Source of the DNA: Phialocephala subalpina
Taxonomy: Eukaryota > Ascomycota > Leotiomycetes > Helotiales > Mollisiaceae
Assembly: GCA_900073065.1 (NCBI GenBank)
Contig: FJOG01000003.1
Location: 2,420,133 to 2,484,132 of the forward strand
Direction: 5' to 3'
DNA length: 64,000 bases
In this document: positions 45,425 to 58,200 of the stretch, piece after piece
How positions within the stretch are numbered: the first letter of the stretch is position 1
Layout: each line of letters opens with the position of its first letter
Position numbers and translations under genes: made by a program
Notes under the pieces: generated by a model
What the model was told of the DNA's origin: nothing
The model's input: only the letters and a program-made list of their open reading frames with translations
The model's database searches: none

Positions 45425-48400
45425 GATGGGGGATGAGGAAGGTGCCGCCGCGGAGTGAATTATACGCCCGGAGCGGGTGTGAAAGTGTAGCGGGTGCGAA
45501 GGTGAAGGTGCCGCCGCGGAATGAACTATACGCCCGGAGCGGGTGCAAGTTCAGCGGGTGTGGACGTGAAGATGGCGCCGCGGAGTGAAAAATGTACCGC
45601 GGATCGGGTGAAGGTGATGGGAGGGTAACGGATGTGAAGTTGAAGGTGGCGCCGTGGAGTGGATTTTGCAAGGCGGAGTGTATGAAGTTGAGGGACGTGT
45701 AGCCGGGAGTTAAAGTAAGGGCGGAGAGAGGTGTAATGTGGGAAGGTGCTAACGGAGCGGGGTGAATGATGTCTCGGGTCAGGTAGGGTGTGTGAATGGT
45801 GTACAGTAGGGTGAAGATGAATGGATGTTCTGCTGCGGGTTGAGGTATAGTCAAAAGAAGACTATTAGTGTCCGTGTACAAGTTGGACAATGTAAAACAA
45901 ATTATGCGTATCTGAACTTGGGTGTTAGTGGATATCTGTCATTGTTACAAACAACGAAATGAAAATGCAATCATCTATTGATTTCTTTTGGATATGCGAA
46001 AATCTTCAAAGCTTGGAGTATGTCTGATGTTGGACACTACCCTATACTTTTCAATCCTTTTTTGTATCGGGTTTCATGCAACCTCACATGTGTCAACTCT
46101 CAAAGTTTCATCAGCTCGACTACTTGGCAAGGCTATAGTGTGGAGAATCAGTTGCATCCGTCCACGGACATTGTAATTGCTTAGCAATGCCAGAGTCCTT
46201 AATGCAAAGATACAGCCATTGCAAGTTTGCTAAGTAGCCAGCATTTGAAAAGCTTTGAGGGGCGCCATGACAGCCCCGAGGTTGTATAGGGTGATTCCAA
46301 TAGGCGCCTTGGCCCAAAAGTAATAGTTATTCCAGTTTACTCTTCGATCATGTGCCCCTTTTACCCTTACTCGGAGATTTGGATTCCATTTTCAAAGTTG
46401 TACTTCTGTTCTAAGTTTTCTCCAATTCCAAGAATCAAACGTATAACACACTAGTACTTAAACAAAAGGATACCAACTTACCACCGCAGAATTATTAATG
46501 GTCCATAAATCCAGAGTCTGGTGAAGAAATTAAGGAAGTGGTATCTATATTCCAAGAAAAAATTGTCAGCCCATCCCGCCAAATATATAAAATCCTTCCA
46601 GCTGAAAAGCCTCGAAGGAATGTTTCAGCACCCACCTCAAATAACCGCAATAGCCGTAAGAAATCGAAACGTCTTCTAATATGATCTGCCTCTCTCTCCT
46701 CTTCTTCAATGTATGTTTTTCGTGTCCAATTTAAAGAAGCCTTCTAAGTTTCGCCAGTGCACCAGAATTCGTGTAAAGAAATCGAGAATCGTACAGCCTT
46801 CTCGCGCATGCGTGGTATGTTGAATGTGAGGCTCGGGGCGCCTAGACTATGCGTAGCCCATGTTCGAACGTTAATGAAAGGCAGAGGCCTCACTCTGGAA
46901 AGCTGCCGTCGAGTTGAAGGAGGGTTGGGGAGAGATGCGTGGTGCGATACGATGGACTCGATGTGTCCAGGTGAGGCGCATGCGGGGAAAGGTAAAGGCC
47001 GGTGCGACGTGAGATTCTTCGGTTCTGTGCAACACTGCAGGCTGACTTCGTCCTGACGTTCGTGTACAAGGGGAAGAGGAGGAGTAATAATGGTCTATGA
47101 GGAACTCGATAGGGTGTTCTGCTTGAGAGAGGAGGTCGTTGAAGCAGTTTTGAGGAGAGAGGAGGTGCGATGGAAGTCGCCTGCACGTTGCAGACTTCAG
47201 TGGAGTGGGCGTTTTTTAGCGTTCAAGACTTCAAGGGTGCCCCCGAACAAAGACTAGGGGGGGCAATTGATGAATTGAGGGGATGCAATGGCATGGCCGG
47301 CTTGGCTTAGCCCAAAGTCCTCACCCTGCCTGGATTCAGAGATTCTTTGCATGATCGTTTTGAAGACGCGGATGTGAGTCGCAAGGGAAGCCTTTTCTCA
47401 CTTATTAATATATATTTTTATATACAGAGTCTGGAAAACATGAAAACACGAAAAAACGTTTGAAACACTGTGTTCCCTCCTATTGTACTCTTGCAAAGTT
47501 TGCTGACGAGGGGCGAATCGCAGGGTAAGCAGACCTCTTTACAAACTCCCCTACCTAATCAGGCCATGGGTCACACGCCGCAATATACGCAAGCAACTGG
47601 AACTCCCCGCATTCTTCTCTTCGAGCATTCAATCGACGATTGCTGAAGCCTTCCAGACCTGACTTCTGGACCGACTGGTCTTAAACTGCACTAACTGACG
47701 GACGGTTGATCTGTATCCGATCGAGCCATGAAACCCCCGAGTCCTCTAGAAACCGAAGTGTAGGACCCTGAAAAGGTAGTAGTGTGGTTCGACGGTGGAC
47801 TGTTCATACCCCAACGAACCTAGTGGCAACCTCCTTTTCGATCACGATTCACTTCCCCTTGGACGCTGTTGCACTGCGTTTGTGCTCCCAGGAAGTCCGA
47901 TAGTTTCAATCAATAGCGGAGCAGAAAGGCATGGCAGCACACCACGGTGGCATGTGTCAACAGGCAAAACCTCGATGGCGTTTGTAAAGTTTCCCCAGAT
48001 TTTCGTCTAGCCCGCCAACGAAATGTTGTGCGTACTGGCTCCTCCGATTCATATTCCGATGCCAATGTCATGCTGCTGCAGTGGATCTTCCAACGCCAAC
48101 TACTTTGGATGCGCTTCGAACTCTGGACATGCTGATTTGGCTAGACACCCAACCTGGACCAAAACTTTCGAAATTGCGGGGAAGCTAGGCCTGCAAATGC
48201 AAGTCTCCAACAAGAGGAAGACGATGAGGGGTTGTCAGCAAGAACCCATGGCCCATGTTCATCATCTCGATCATGATCAGCGCGCTCATCGCGCAAGCCT
48301 CAAGAGACGCAGCCCGCCAATTCCTGCTTGCCGTTGATTCCTAGATTGATATGACTTTCATATTGCGAGTGATCAAGGATTCCGGCACAGATCATCCTAC

Positions 48401-48770
48401 CGTGTGGATGCGAGCCCCTTGGATCCTGCAGCACAACTGCACACAACGCCTGAGGATGGTGAGCCATCCGCGGCCCTGATTCGCCGCCGGGTCAATTTCC
48501 CGTAGCCCACCATGAAAACGGATGCCATGTCCTTAGCCAATGGCAGGAGCCAACTCCGTATGGAAGATGGTTGAGGTTTCAAGCTCAACAGAAGCGAAAG
48601 GAGGGGGTGAACCAGACAATTGAAAGAAACGTCTAATGCACGAATCTTCATCTAGAGATGTTCATATGCGATCATGGTCCGAGTGTTAATATATCTTACA
48701 ACCTAATCCCGGCCGTGCCCGCATACTCATGTCCCTGTCTTCATCTCGGGAGCCGTTTTTAAAGATATTT
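45425..48770. other. Gene-poor 3.3-kb region
   Basis: No gene is supported between the PSP1-domain gene and nfu1, both on the minus strand. It begins with a GC-rich minisatellite (45438-45710). An AT-rich patch lies near 47400-47425 (ATTAATATATATTTTTATAT). Scattered short frames lack codon structure and family resemblance. It may be a long 5' leader and promoter for the PSP1-domain gene, or hold non-coding RNA. Confidence 0.5.
45438..45710. repeat. GC-rich ~65-bp minisatellite, about four copies
   Basis: Units begin GAAGGTGCCGCCGCGGAGTG at 45438, 45504, 45568 (GAAGATGGCGCCGCGGAGTG) and 45642 (GAAGGTGGCGCCGTGGAGTG); spacing is 66, 64 and 74 bp. The first two copies are nearly identical over TATACGCCCGGAGCGGGTG; the later ones are more diverged. 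It starts 14 bp from the ATG of the PSP1-domain gene. Confidence 0.88.
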
Positions 48771-49783
48771 TTAACCCGGCACGGTATCAAGACTGCCCTT
48801 ACCAACCGTCGACGGGATGGCATCAACACCCTTCTGTTGCCTCAGTTTCTCCTCAAACTTCAGAAACTCTGAGTTTGCGATCTCCTCTTCTTGATCTAGC
48901 ACTTGGGTAACACCTTTCACCTCCTCGATCTGTGTGTTTGTGTTAGCTTCTGTTTATCCAGCGTGATGGCTCCAAGGATACTCACATAGTGCATCAGCAT
49001 GCCCTCTATCCCGTTTTTCAAAGTAACTGTACTCGAGTCGCACGTCCTGCACGCACCTCGCAACTTTAGCAGAACCATTCCTTCCTCGAATCCTCGAAAC
49101 TCGATATCACCTCCATCTTCTTGGATGGCAGGTCGTATCCGTGTTTCCAAAAGCTCTTTGATCATCCCCACCACCTCGCTATCGTTCTCATTGTAGCTCA
49201 AGCTGTCTTCCTCCTGTCCCTCCTGCCCGTCCACCCCAGACTTGTTCTCCGTGATATTGACAATCTGAGCCCCAGACGTCACCGCCTCCGTGATCAACGA
49301 GAAGACCTCAGGCTTGATATGCGCCCAATTGGCCTCATTCGACTTCGTAACCGTAATAAAATCCGCCCCATAAAACACAGAGGTAACCCCATCAATATTC
49401 ATTAACTGCGCCGCTAGTGGCGACGGATGTGGAGGAGCAAGAGTCGCTCTTGGATTCAGGTATTCGAGGAAAGGCGAAGACAGTCCTGCAGGTAATATAG
49501 GATGGTTGGGTAGGAACTTGAGCGCATCTGGATTCGGCGTATTCTCCGTCTGTATAAAGATACTCCTACTCCCACTGACCGCCAGCGGCTTCACCATCGT
49601 AGAAGGCTGATGTAAAGGCTGTAACATCGGTCTCGTCCTCGCATTCGAAGCCGCCATCGCTGGTAATCGGGTACTTTGATGTACACATCTCGCTGCGCTG
49701 TAATGGACTGGCACGGCTGGTTTCGCAGGTCGAACCTTAGTGAATAACGGCACTGTTGCGCGAGCTATCTTTCTTGATGCCAT
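48771..49783 (-). CDS. nfu1: Mitochondrial Fe-S cluster carrier Nfu1
   Basis: Late-acting iron-sulfur scaffold/carrier that supplies [4Fe-4S] clusters to mitochondrial enzymes. Exons 49783-48986 and 48929-48771 join in phase 0 to give 318 residues. A long Arg/Ala-rich N-terminus is a likely mitochondrial presequence (MASRKIARATVPLFTKVRPA). The Nfu N-terminal domain has FIQTENTPNPDALKFLPNHP and YGADFITVTKS. The C-terminal NifU domain has RIRPAIQEDGGDIEF and the cluster-binding CRTC motif (GACRTCDSSTVTLKNGIE). Fully intact. Divergent from the HIT zinc-finger gene across 176 bp. Confidence 0.95.
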
Positions 49784-49959
49784 GGTGGAATAATTGACAC
49801 TTGCAGAGAAATATCTTGAAGTGTCGAGGTTGATTCAGATAAGTTTTCGGAAGGCGAAGTTGCTTCTCCAATGTTTTTGTAATCAAGCACTATGACGCCA
49901 ATCTCTAGTGTAGCTTTAAGCTCCGATTTGCCGACATCTTCCTCAAAGAAAAGAACGCG

Positions 49960-50819
49960 ATGCTTTCGAGATTTCTGGGAGGCTTCTTTCAGCCTCCAGA
50001 AATGTCTATTTCAGAAGTTATAAACAATGGCGATGATACAAAAGCCCCCCAGCAAATCACGGTCGAGGTTCAGAAGGCAAAGATGGCAGACATAGAAAGT
50101 GGCAAGTCACCAGCAGCATTCGACAAAGAAGCTCCCGAATCCGCAGAACAGAGCTCAGAGATCGAAGTGAAGGCACCCCAGAAGAAACTTTGTGGAGTCT
50201 GCAACGAGAATGATGGGAAATACAAATGTAGCCGTTGTTATCTTCCCTAGTGAGTCCACCGCAGATCCAACAAGCTCCAACTAACATCTCCAGTTGTTCA
50301 GTAACCTGTTCAAAACAGCACAAAATAAACCATCCACCCGACGAGCCCAAGCCTGAACACGAATCAAACCCCATCAAACCAGAAACCAGCGATCATGGGC
50401 GAGCAGGTACCATTGCAGGAAAAGCTTTCAAAGGCCTCTTCGCTGCATTGGACGATTCCGAAGAACTACGGTTGCTATTCAAGCTCTACCCCAACCTCCC
50501 AATGGTCCTGGATCAAATCCATACGGCTACACTTCCGCCATTAGATGAATACACAGTTAGCGGCTTACCTACAAAAGCTCGGAAGGGCAATGAACAGCCG
50601 TGGAGCTCTGATCGTGGTCTTCAGAAAGGTGTTGAAGCTTTGAAACAGGCGAGGAATTCTGATGGGAAGGATGGGGAGGGGTTGAGGGAATATGGGAGGC
50701 TGGTGTTGCAGATTTTGGCGGGAGAGGAGGGTATGACTACGGAGCAGATCATACAGAAGGAGTTGGCAGAGGAGAATGCTAGGATTATTGAGCAGCTACT
50801 CAATGGCGACATCGGCTGA
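49960..50819 (+). CDS. HIT-type zinc-finger protein (ZNHIT3/Hit1-like)
   Basis: Exons 49960-50249 and 50294-50819 join in phase 2 across a 44-nt intron (GTGAGT..CTCCAG), giving up to 271 residues. The zf-HIT module spans the splice: CGVCNENDGKYKCSRCYLPY and CSVTCSKQHKINH provide the Cys/His ligands. The C-terminal half is helical (LRLLFKLYPNLPMVLDQIHT; a LAGEEGMTTEQIIQKELAEE tail). Similar proteins (yeast Hit1, human ZNHIT3) help assemble box C/D snoRNPs; that role is inferred. Start could also be the internal ATGs at 50002 or 50083. Confidence 0.82.
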
Positions 50820-51114
50820 AATGAGGGAGTTGTTCTATCACAAGGACTCGAAGACCAGGGCGTTTGTATCAAGGATTGGGAATATCTGGTGAGAAAACCT
50901 GCTCTGTGATGTCTGCTCACAAGCTGACATCTACCCAGTGACCATATGACACGGAATGTACGGAGTCATATCAAGATATGATTGGTAGAAGACGTTCACC
51001 AATAGGAAGGATAGAAAGTCAGACTTCTTCAAAGTCTATTGGGAAAGAGGACACAAGATACCCAGCGCCGATGATGCACCAACTCCATAAGCAAACATGA
51101 ATTCGTTTCAGCCA

Positions 51115-52266
51115 TCAGCTTGGATGACGCTTGAATCTCGCCAAAAAGCTCCCCTTAACCTTCCCTCCTTCCGGCGGTGACGATCCAAATCCGGCTATCC
51201 CCTCATCCCTCCGTGTCTTCTCCTTCTTACCCATTAACATCCAGCTCGACTCCATCCTCCTCAAGAACGGACTCGCTTTTTCCTTCTTCCGTCTGTTCTC
51301 CATCTCGTCATCTCGTTGTGCCCAGTCGTTTCGATGGTCGTTAACTATATCATGCGGTGCTGGCTTCGGCTTCAGTTTCTGTTGTGGAGGCGATGACCCT
51401 TCCTCGTCCCAGAACATATCTCCTGTACTCAATGGCCGTGGAGCACCCTTCTTATGAGTCCCAATTAGATGCGCAAACTCGCCAGTGAAAGTCCTCTGAG
51501 GTGGCTTGTAAAGATCCCTCTCCTCATCCGCCTCGGCAGCCACCTCCATCTCTTGAGTCCACTGAAACTGGTTCCTGCTCCTCAATAGATGGTTTTCTAG
51601 AACCGCCTGATCCGTAGCTATCGTTTTCTGAAGTAGAGTAAGAGGTTGAGAAGGTCTATTCTCATCAACGCTCACTCGTGCTAGATGGGCCTTGACGACT
51701 GGTTCGGCCAGCTTGTGCATCTTTCGGTCCTTTCCAATGGGGGTAGTGGTTCTCTCCATGTCCCTAGCTGCCACAGCTGGGACATGATGATACACATTTT
51801 GAGCATGCAACGCAGCAGCCAAAGCTTCGGCTTCAGCTGCTTTTGCAGCTCGTGCTTGACGGCGTTGCTGGGCTTTAATCTTTTGCTTGACGAGGTGAGC
51901 TTGTAGTTTCCGACTGAGCTCATCAGGGTCCTGTGAACGAATTAATGCTGTAGATGGTTGAAAACCTTGAGGGGACTCGGAGTACAATTCCGGGGACAAA
52001 ATGATGAACGGGTAGCTCCCATACAAAGTAACAGTGATTTATGGAAATAAGAACGTACGAAGGGCTCCCCTTGCTTCACTCGCCGTCTGGGAGCACCATT
52101 GGTCTTGGGATCGTGAAGCGGGTGTGTCATTGAGCGAGTTGGTTTAATCTATATTTTGTCAGGAATTTGAACATTGGGTTGAACATTCCATGCGACAGGA
52201 GTTCGGGAGTACTTTTGAACTTACACCAGGACGTTCCACAACGGGCAACGAAGTTTTGGTCGCCAT
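51115..52266 (-). CDS. Fungal protein of unknown function
   Basis: Exons 52266-52225, 52148-52059 and 51930-51115 are in phase and give 315 residues. I recognise no family. The N-terminus MATKTSLPVVERPG leads to a basic MTHPLHDPKTNGAPRRRVKQ, then a strongly helical Ala/Gln/Arg-rich stretch (KQKIKAQQRRQARAAKAAEA), ENHLLRSRNQFQWTQEMEVA and a conserved-looking RTFTGEFAHLIGTHKKGAPR. It ends in a basic tail (GSFLARFKRHPS). No signal peptide or membrane segment; composition suggests a nuclear or ribosome-associated protein, which is a guess. A longer first-exon alternative retaining 51931-52026 exists. Confidence 0.65.
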
Positions 52267-55218
52267 TATCGAGCAGCCAAGCTTACTTATCTCCTGGGGA
52301 CGAGATATGGGAATCGCGGGAATGGTGTGCAAAATTGTTTCAGACCTAGGTTAGAGCGTGTATTGGGTGATACAATTCAGGATCACAACATTAAGACAGA
52401 GGTATCGACCCGTCCGGCAAATGTGTACTTGGAATTGGGAGCTAGGAAGCAACACGATTCGCGAGCAAAGCACTGAGGGGGTGCACAAGGAAGAAGTAGG
52501 AGGTTTGGCAACGAAAGAAAAAGCCAAAGAGTCAGGGTCTGCCCATAACGTTGGTGGCTTGCATCCGAAGCGGACTTGTGATCTCATGGTTCGAGCCAGC
52601 CGGACGAAGTCTACGGCGGTAAGTCTCAAATGGAAGCAATGGTCCGTCCGAATGCAGCATAGTATGCGTATTCATCAAGTCGGCAAGTACAGGAGGCTGG
52701 TCACACTCCCCTGACGGGCCTGACCTGATCATCGTGACCCCAGATTCTCAGCACCTTTTATTGACACATACCGACTGCAGCCGAGGAGGGCGTGGAATGT
52801 TTCACCCATTCTTGGGCGTGCGATCAGCTTGGAGTAGTAGCGAGGTCGTGAGAATATTGCGAGCGGCAGTGGACTTGATCCAGACTCGAGCTCTTCAACT
52901 AGACGGAACGCCATGCCTAATCCAGTACATGCCACCAGGAACAAAACTGCGAGATCATCGCCCGAGATGCTCAAGTGAGATGGTTGTTCTGATTGCAGCT
53001 AATCTTCCGGAGGATAACTACCAATTCGAGCACGGTTCTGCTTGGACTCGTGCTGCATGAGTCCAAGTCCTGCAGTTTGATGTGGGGAAACCTTGCATTT
53101 TGCCACCTTTTTGCCTGTTCACGCGACATGCTTTTTCATGCTACAGTATGAATTCTACTGTATGAGGTGCCAAGGCTGCTTCACCGTCTTGCATCCTGGA
53201 GCAACTTCTCGTTACTTGTTCCACGGGGGTAACCTTACACAGGAGTCGCACAAAACGGCAGTAAAGTGCACGGCTCCGAATGTCCGTAAACAACGGACAG
53301 GTCCTCCGCCCAGGAGTCTTGCTGTTTTGTTTCCTAGATTGTCATGTTCGAGATTTCCTACCTGCCTTTGATGTTTTGTTGCGGCGTGTGGCTGCATGAG
53401 CTTTGGACCCGGATTGGGCAAGACGTTGTCCCCCAAATCAAAAGTTAATCAAAGCAGTAATCTTATGCAACCACAACCGTTCATCTGCTCAGATGAAAGA
53501 CATAATAATCAAGCCGGTCTATCATTGAGATTTGGTTTCAACCAGATGACGACGAGGTAAGGTACCAGTACTACTTCCGCGCGAGATAACCGAAGAAATG
53601 ATCTCAGCGGGACAGCGGGCTGCGTCCAGTTCTCTCGTAGAAAAAGCAACGCCTTCATCGTGGACGGCGACTGCTCATGGCCTCCGAGGACTTCACGTGT
53701 CCTGATGACCCGTTATGGAGAATGCAATCCCAGCTGCGTTCAGCTCAAGCTCCAATCAAACCATCTAGAATTCTAGAGCCTCAGGGTCAGAGATGATGGC
53801 ATACTGCATGGCATCGGATTCGCCGGACCATCCCGTCTCATGCCCGTCTAGTTTTTACAGCCGTTGAAGAATTCAAACTCAATTGTCAGCTCTAGCACGC
53901 AGCCTTACGAGATACAGGCTTATCGTTGGTAGCCTTGTTGTGACGTTGTTCAGCAGGCAGAGTCTAGGTGGTCGGTGGAGTACTTCGTACGTACGAGGGG
54001 AACGAGCTCGCAGCTGAAGGTTCTGGTGATTGTGTGACTTGGTATCACGATACTTGACCTCGAGGAAATCGTAAGATCGAAATGATGTGAAGCTTGGAGA
54101 TGCACTGATCATCACTGATCATCATAGCTTTATCAGATAGTGGTGGATACGTTGATATCGGATGGGCAGCCGACGGTTCCTTGCAACTGTCGGTTGACTT
54201 TGGCGTGAGGTCCCTGAATTGACCAGTTGCAAGATAGGAGCGAGATAGGAGCAAGTCGTGGATTGACAAAATTGTGGTTCGTAAGAGTGAAGATTCGCAA
54301 GTTGGTTGCACCGGCTTTGCAACGGCGGCTAGAACGCTTTGGAGTCCATCTGATGATATGCTTTGCCAGGGATGCTTGTGTTGATTAAGAGCGTGCCGCT
54401 TCTCAGAGAGACTTCGCTGTTGGCAGAGTGCTTGTTTCCTTTCGACAGCCGCTTGGCATAAAGCTTCGTGAGAGGAATTGGGATGAATGATGTCGACTTG
54501 CTGCTCATTGCCAGCTCCATTCCTGCACTCGCACTCGCACTCGCACTCGCACTCGCGCCTCGTCCCTCAACCAGTGATGGACTTCACGTGTGACAGCCGG
54601 CTGGAAAGTGACAGTGCGGGATAATTAATTCCTTTTGGGAGACTGAAGCGTTTCGGTTTGAAGATTCGTAGGCGTGTGTGTTCCCCTGCTCCCTCTTGCC
54701 ATGCTCTCTTCACCCACCTCCATGCATCACAGATGTTACATCCTGGCGACGTCTTCGAAATGGGCCTCGAGCACTCCCCGTTGGTAGCGAATGAAAGGGA
54801 GCTGCTGGAGCACGACGCGGAAGGAGTGTGTTTGTTCCCGAAAAGGGCCAATCCTAGCACACGCGGATGCCCCGCCAAATGGTTTGTGATGGCCCTGCTC
54901 GCTGTACATCTCCACAGCACTCGACCTCCACTGGGACATCCTCTCCCACAAAAGCACCACTGGTATCGATGCGTCCATTCAATCAATCACACCGAATCCT
55001 TCGTTATGCCACCTGGTTATAACTCCGATAGCTGAATTGCTCTTGCGTGAATCAACGGTGGCATGCTCTTCCAACCACACTTGCTGCAATAATCGCGATA
55101 CTGTACTGCTGGGACTGCCACAGCATGGTTTTGCTCAGAACGAGCTGCGAGTTACCGACTGCCAGGGTCTTGACCACCCTTTGAGCTGTGTGCAGGCATT
55201 TTGCCTCATCCATATCAA
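52267..55218. other. Gene-poor 3-kb region
   Basis: No gene is supported between the unknown gene (minus) and the RasGEF gene (plus). It holds a (GCACTC)5 microsatellite at 54525-54554 and a tRNA B-box-like GGTTCGAGCC near 52588 that I could not fold into a tRNA. It could contain the RasGEF promoter and leader. Confidence 0.5.
54525..54554 (+). repeat. (GCACTC)5 microsatellite
   Basis: Five uninterrupted GCACTC hexamers in gene-poor DNA. Confidence 0.97.
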
Positions 55219-58200
55219 ATGGATGGACTGAGTGTTCTTCCGCAGCGCAAAACTCCATCGTCGACTCCGCGAGACGCCCCTTCCTCCTCGTCGAATTTTG
55301 TCACGAAAGCTGCGGCAACTTCGACTTCCTCCACGCCGCGCAGCGCTCGACCGACCTTTGTGTCCCGGACGAGTTCAGCTCCCCACGTTTTATCGCTGGA
55401 AGATGAGGCGTACAGCCAGCGCTCCTCGGTGGCATCCATAAAGGACGATCCGTTCTTCCGAAATTATCAATCTCCTCACTCCGTCTCTCTGGCAAGAGAA
55501 CTGAAATCTGCGACGTATCTTGCACGTATGGAGGGGGACGAAGATGGCCCTCTGCGGGGTGGAAGGACAGTTGAGAACTCAGTGAACCTGCCCGTGCGAG
55601 GTCCCTCCCCAAGCAAGAAAGTCCATTAGACTAACAAGTTTTCTACAGCCTCAATCCAGAAGCGGGATGTCTGATATCAACATTGCGGTTATTGGGAGTG
55701 CGGGTGTGGGGAAAAGTACTTTGATACAACGCGCTCTTGGATTGCGGACACTCCCAACATCAATTGCCTCGAGTCTTCGAATGTCTGTGGACAACGTGGT
55801 TTACACCGTTAGCCTGATTGAACTTGACCTCGAGTCTTTCGATATAAATCCAGACCGCCGAATTCAATGGCCGAAGCAGATCAATGGGCACATAGTTCCT
55901 CGCATGGATGGGGCTCTGCTGCTATACGATGTCATGAATAGAGAGAGTATTCAGGAATTACCTCAGACCTTGAGTGAGTCTTTAAGAAAATACCTATATA
56001 CAAGGATCACGAACTAAAAATGCGTAGATGGACTGGTCAATTCTTCCTTGCCTACTATACTAGTTTCTTGCAAATGCGACAACCCAGAAAATACACGTCA
56101 AATCGACGTGGAGAGTATGGAGCAAGCTTGCATGTCATGCGTCGAAGCTGTGAAGACTGCAGCGAATGTCCCTGAAACAGCGAGACTTTGTCTTTCTTCC
56201 ATGCTTCGAGCTGTCATGACGAATCGAAATGGTAAGTTGGAATTTCCATGTGAAATTGTTTGAGCCTCTTTCACGTTCATCTCTTCTCCGCATTTTATCT
56301 CTTCTTGGCAACGATCTTCTCCATACATCTGATGTTTCTGTTCTCGAAGTCTTATTGCATTTCCCATATTTAAAGACAAAGACTGACATTTCTTGTTAGC
56401 GATGCTCTCTTCCGCCGAAAGTTCTGGCGCTCGACGTCGAGCTACTTCGTCTGCGAATCTAGAAACACCATTAGATCCCTCGAGACCACTTAGTCAACAT
56501 TCCAAGCATAGTCGTGCAAGCTCGGACTATTCCCTGCTCCGAGGATTTCCCTCGCCACCCCCTGTGTCTACCAGAGGCCAGCCTCCCTTGTCCCGGGGCA
56601 ATGGGCGAACCAACCTGCATCACCAAATTATACTTCCTGATCCACACGACGCGCCGCCACTTTCGTCGCATCCGGCGTTTCGACATGACAGCTTCCACAC
56701 CTCGTCTGATGCGACCCATCAATTGACAGCGGGCCTCAAATCTCGTTCTCCTCTACCATCGCCTGGTACTGGGAGAGCAGTCGACAATTCTTTCCTTGAC
56801 ATGGAAGAATCAGATGCAGAATCAGCGTACCGGTATTCGGACGACATTCCTATCCTGCAGCGAAATGATGACAGCTTCTTCGACAAGCCCGCGAAAGTGG
56901 CTGGTGTGACTTTCGATGAGCTGGTGGACCGATTGTTAGGGCAGAATATGTCGAGAGCAGACAACAATTTCTCGGATATCTTCCTTTGCCTATATAGGAA
57001 ATTTGCGGCTCCTGCTGAGCTTTTTGCTGCAATTGATGACCGACTCAATCGCGTTGCCGACGACAAGAACACGCATTATTTGACGCGAACGGCGACCCAA
57101 CTGCGCATCATAACTGTTGTCGCGAAATGGGTCACGACTTATCCAGGAGATTTTGCGAGCGCTTCAACGAGCGCCAAGTTGGAAAGCTTCATCAATACCC
57201 TTTCCGGTGAACCGGTTTTTGCAGCAGCCGCGCTAGAGATGAGGACACAGCTGCAGTCACGGGTTTTCGAAGACGATGATACGGGATGGGCTCGTACTGA
57301 TGCCGATGTAGAGCACGAGGAGAGGGCGTCGACTGACGATTCAATCCCCCCCTCGCCGGCTAGAAGGAGGACTGAGTCGAGCCAAACAGAATTTGACGAG
57401 GAGATGGCAAACTTGCACGTAGAATATGAGGAGGGCTCAGACATGGTCCGGAAGGAGTCCAGAGCAGATTCTACAACTTCAACGCGACCTCTATCCCCTA
57501 CACAGTCTCTCTCGCCATCTTTCCATACTGTGGAGGATTACGAGAGAGAAGCAGCGACGATGGTACCGAAAGGTACCTTACCACTTACCAAATTTCGCTA
57601 TCATATATTCATGGATATATCCGACGACGACCTAGCTGATGAGATGACGAGGATCGACTGGGTCATGTTCTCATCAATCCGACTCCGTGATCTGGTCCGT
57701 CACGTCAGCTTACCCTTGGAGCAGAAAGAGAGATGCAAGAGCTTGACGAACGTCAACCGGATGATCAGCCATTTCAACCACATCGCAAGATGGGTGGCCA
57801 ACATGATTCTAATGCGAGACAAAGCCAAGCACAGAGCGCTCATGTTGGAGAAATTCATGACCATCGCTTTGAAATTGCGGCAATTGAACAATTACAATGG
57901 CCTAGCTGCAGTCCTGGCTGGAATCAATGGCAGCGCCATTCACCGTCTGAGCCAAACTCGGGCTCTTGTCCCACAGGACGTCCAGAAACGATTCGCTCGC
58001 CTGGTCATCTTGATGGGCACGCAGAAATCACATTTCGCCTACCGCCTGGCCTGGGAGAATTCTTCTCTTCCTCGAATTCCTTTCATCCCTCTTCATCGCC
58101 GTGATCTTGTCTCAGCTGAAGAAGGAAGCCGAACGTTTGTTGGAGCCAACGGAGAGAGGATCAATTGGAAGAAATTCGAGGTTTTGTCTGAAGTTATCTT

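Noticed and set aside
45411..45890. 159-codon minus-strand frame across the GC-rich minisatellite
   Set aside because: Repeat-derived Pro/Leu/Thr-rich sequence; noted only as a possible upstream peptide.
52520..52610. tRNA-like B-box (GGTTCGAGCC) near 52588
   Set aside because: No convincing A-box, T-stem or acceptor pairing could be drawn; not called as a tRNA.
54567..55258. Long overlapping frames on both strands before the RasGEF gene
   Set aside because: No start context, splice structure or family similarity.
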